64,000 bases of DNA, from positions 68,232,860 through 68,296,859 of the forward strand of contig CM017556.1 of the NCBI GenBank assembly GCA_007844125.1. The letters are read 5' to 3'. This document shows positions 62,192 through 64,000 of the stretch, in pieces. The position numbers and the translations under genes are program-made. This DNA comes from Sinonovacula constricta (lineage: Eukaryota; Mollusca; Bivalvia; Cardiida; Solecurtidae). The notes below the pieces were generated by a model, which was not told where the DNA came from, did not search any database, and saw only the letters and a list, made by a program, of their open reading frames with translations. How positions within the stretch are numbered: position 1 is the first letter of the stretch; each line of letters opens with the position of its first letter.

Positions 62192-62214
62192 CTGCAAGTA
62201 GAAGAAAGAAAATG
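62192..62214 (-). promoter_or_regulatory. Probable 3' splice site of a DUSP 5'UTR intron
   Basis: On the minus strand TTTTCTTTCTTCTACTTGCAG ends at 62192, a strong polypyrimidine tract plus CAG. Only 25 bases follow before the DUSP ATG. The 5' exon and promoter would lie at higher coordinates and were not located. Confidence 0.65.
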
Positions 62215-64000
62215 TCTTCGTGAACAAGAATCAAATCGGGAAACTTGGCGAATGTGTAATGCCTACTGGACATCTGTTAGTAAAACATGACTGGTACGCT
62301 AAAATATATGCAAATACACGCACGCGCCCCACGCTACAAATAGTGTGTGGTATTTGCGCATTTACAGCTACGTCTACAGGCCAAAAAACTACAATGATAA
62401 CAAGGATAACAAAATTGATATTAGAAATATAATCATACATGTACTTTTATTATTGTTTGAGTAGTTATAAACCGCGTTTAAGGGACACTCACCATTTGGC
62501 GACCAAAACCACGTGACCAATGTTGCCAGGCATCACTATGTTTTGGAACTTGGCTCAACCATTTTTAAATAGTAACATGGCATAAAATGTTCTATATTTC
62601 CTTTAAAACTGGCAATTGAGGATGTTGAAAGTATAAAACGTGTACAATATGAGATGCAAATACTTTATATTAGACCTAATTCTGGCTACATTTAAATGGA
62701 GGCGAACATGACATTATTTTTTTACAATCTATATGTCTGCAGCTGCTTAGACTGCTAATGGCCGTTATAGGGGACTGAACTGTGTAATGTGGTGTTCTTT
62801 TGCTGTCCCCTTATCCATCGCACGAAGCAGGTAATTTGGAAATCACCATCATTCACGTGATTGTTTTCTTTGCCAGTTGGGCTCTCGAACTTTCAGAGTA
62901 AGCGATTCTTGATAAAACCTGTCATATTTTTAATAATATTATAAATATACCTCTACAGTGTTAAGTTTTAAATTTTAAATACAACTATAACATCAATAAA
63001 TTAAATTATGTTCAACCGTTACATAAAGGTTTCTTGTTGGTCGACGTTTTCGCGAGTCAAACCAGTAAGCTTGAAAATCTGTATAAACATTAACTGTTTA
63101 TTAGATCATACAGCACTTTGAGGCTGTTTAAATTCGATTAAGCGTTTAAACTTGTTTTCCCATTAGAAAATCTGCTATTTTGGATTATTTAAAATGGAAA
63201 ATATATTGAAACCATAGAAAAGACCTTTGGGATTTTAATGTAATTGCCATTAGTTTGCGAGCTGTCTCTTGAATAATTAATTGTACATTTGCACAGTCCT
63301 CATATCATGCGCCTGATATTGTTTTTTGCTTGAAGTGAATTTCAGATCTAAATGGAACTACACGCATTGCACAACGGAGTCGTTAGCAACGAACAATGTA
63401 TAGTTTATTGACTTGTATCGTATTGTGCCACATAATTAGCATGACCCCGTTCTTTATTAAAGAGTAAATTGTCGGTTGTATATTGATTTCGGTGTACATG
63501 TATTAATTTGCAATTTTTGTATTAGCTTTAATATTCACATGAAGATTATGATAAGGTAATCGAATTAGGGTCTACATTTTTGTTTGCATTATTAACTGCT
63601 GATATATGAACGATCCAGTTAATGTCGGGGCATAGCAGGAAACTGAATGACAATGTTGTGTTAAGAGGTGGTATAGCTTGATGCCATTCCAAGCTTACAT
63701 GTAAGTAAGTTACATGCCAGCAGTAAAACATGACAAATAATGTGGCATTCATCAGGTATTCTTTGCATTACAACAATCTAGCCAAAGGGACAGTGAGCAA
63801 TCCTGAACGGGCTCACACTAGGAACGTCTTAGTCCAACAGAGAAGCACATACGCCATATACATGTACGCCAGTCACCAGCGTTTGAATGTCAATTTTACG
63901 CCTGATGTGTAGTCATGCGATTAGTGTTTAAGAGATTTCTCACAGCTTAGTGCATTTTTCCATGAAAGGCACTAACTGTTGTGGTAGGAAGATACAGTGC
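62215..64000. other. DUSP upstream region / intron
   Basis: No further coding region recognised. It may hold the non-coding first exon and promoter of the DUSP gene. Confidence 0.45.

Overview
The window is AT-rich animal nuclear DNA: intron-split genes with GT-AG junctions, tRNA-derived SINEs, LINE, Ty3/Gypsy, pogo-like and MULE-like remnants, and many minisatellites. A gene joining a DZIP3-like HEPN domain to an nSTAND3 P-loop NTPase and ankyrin repeats is typical of molluscs and especially bivalves, where such genes are greatly expanded. A bivalve or other mollusc is therefore the best guess; this is inference, not proof.

Three protein-coding genes can be supported. (1) On the minus strand, 14292 down to 324, five exons with matching phases encode a predicted 1194-residue HEPN / coiled-linker / nSTAND3 / ankyrin protein, probably an innate-immune sensor. 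(2) On the plus strand, 33021 to 44809, seven exons encode a complete 212-residue MAD2L2/REV7, a HORMA protein of translesion synthesis and shieldin. Its first coding exon is only 31 nt and lies 4.25 kb upstream of the second. (3) On the minus strand, 62166 to 61561, a single coding exon encodes an atypical dual-specificity phosphatase of the DUSP14/18/21 group, with a likely 5'UTR intron just upstream.

Layout: 0.3-14.3 kb is the HEPN-nSTAND3-ANK gene, whose introns hold SINEs, a (TA)n array, a GATG-type minisatellite and a 115-bp palindrome. 15.45-18.2 kb is a 25-bp satellite. 18.8-30.8 kb is a graveyard of non-LTR retrotransposon copies in both orientations plus a Gypsy integrase fragment. 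31.5-32.7 kb is a decayed MULE-like transposase gene. 33.0-45.0 kb is MAD2L2, with a dead pogo-like transposase antisense in intron 1, SINEs in introns 2 and 4, and a tandem array of exon-end/splice-donor copies in intron 4. 45-61.5 kb has no recognisable gene but five minisatellite arrays (35/34-bp, 18-bp, 54/108-bp, 34-bp) and a compound microsatellite. 61.5-64 kb holds the DUSP gene and its upstream region.

The three genes show no operon-like relation. MAD2L2 and the DUSP gene converge across about 16 kb of repeat-rich DNA. I see no CRISPR array, rRNA gene or intact tRNA gene.
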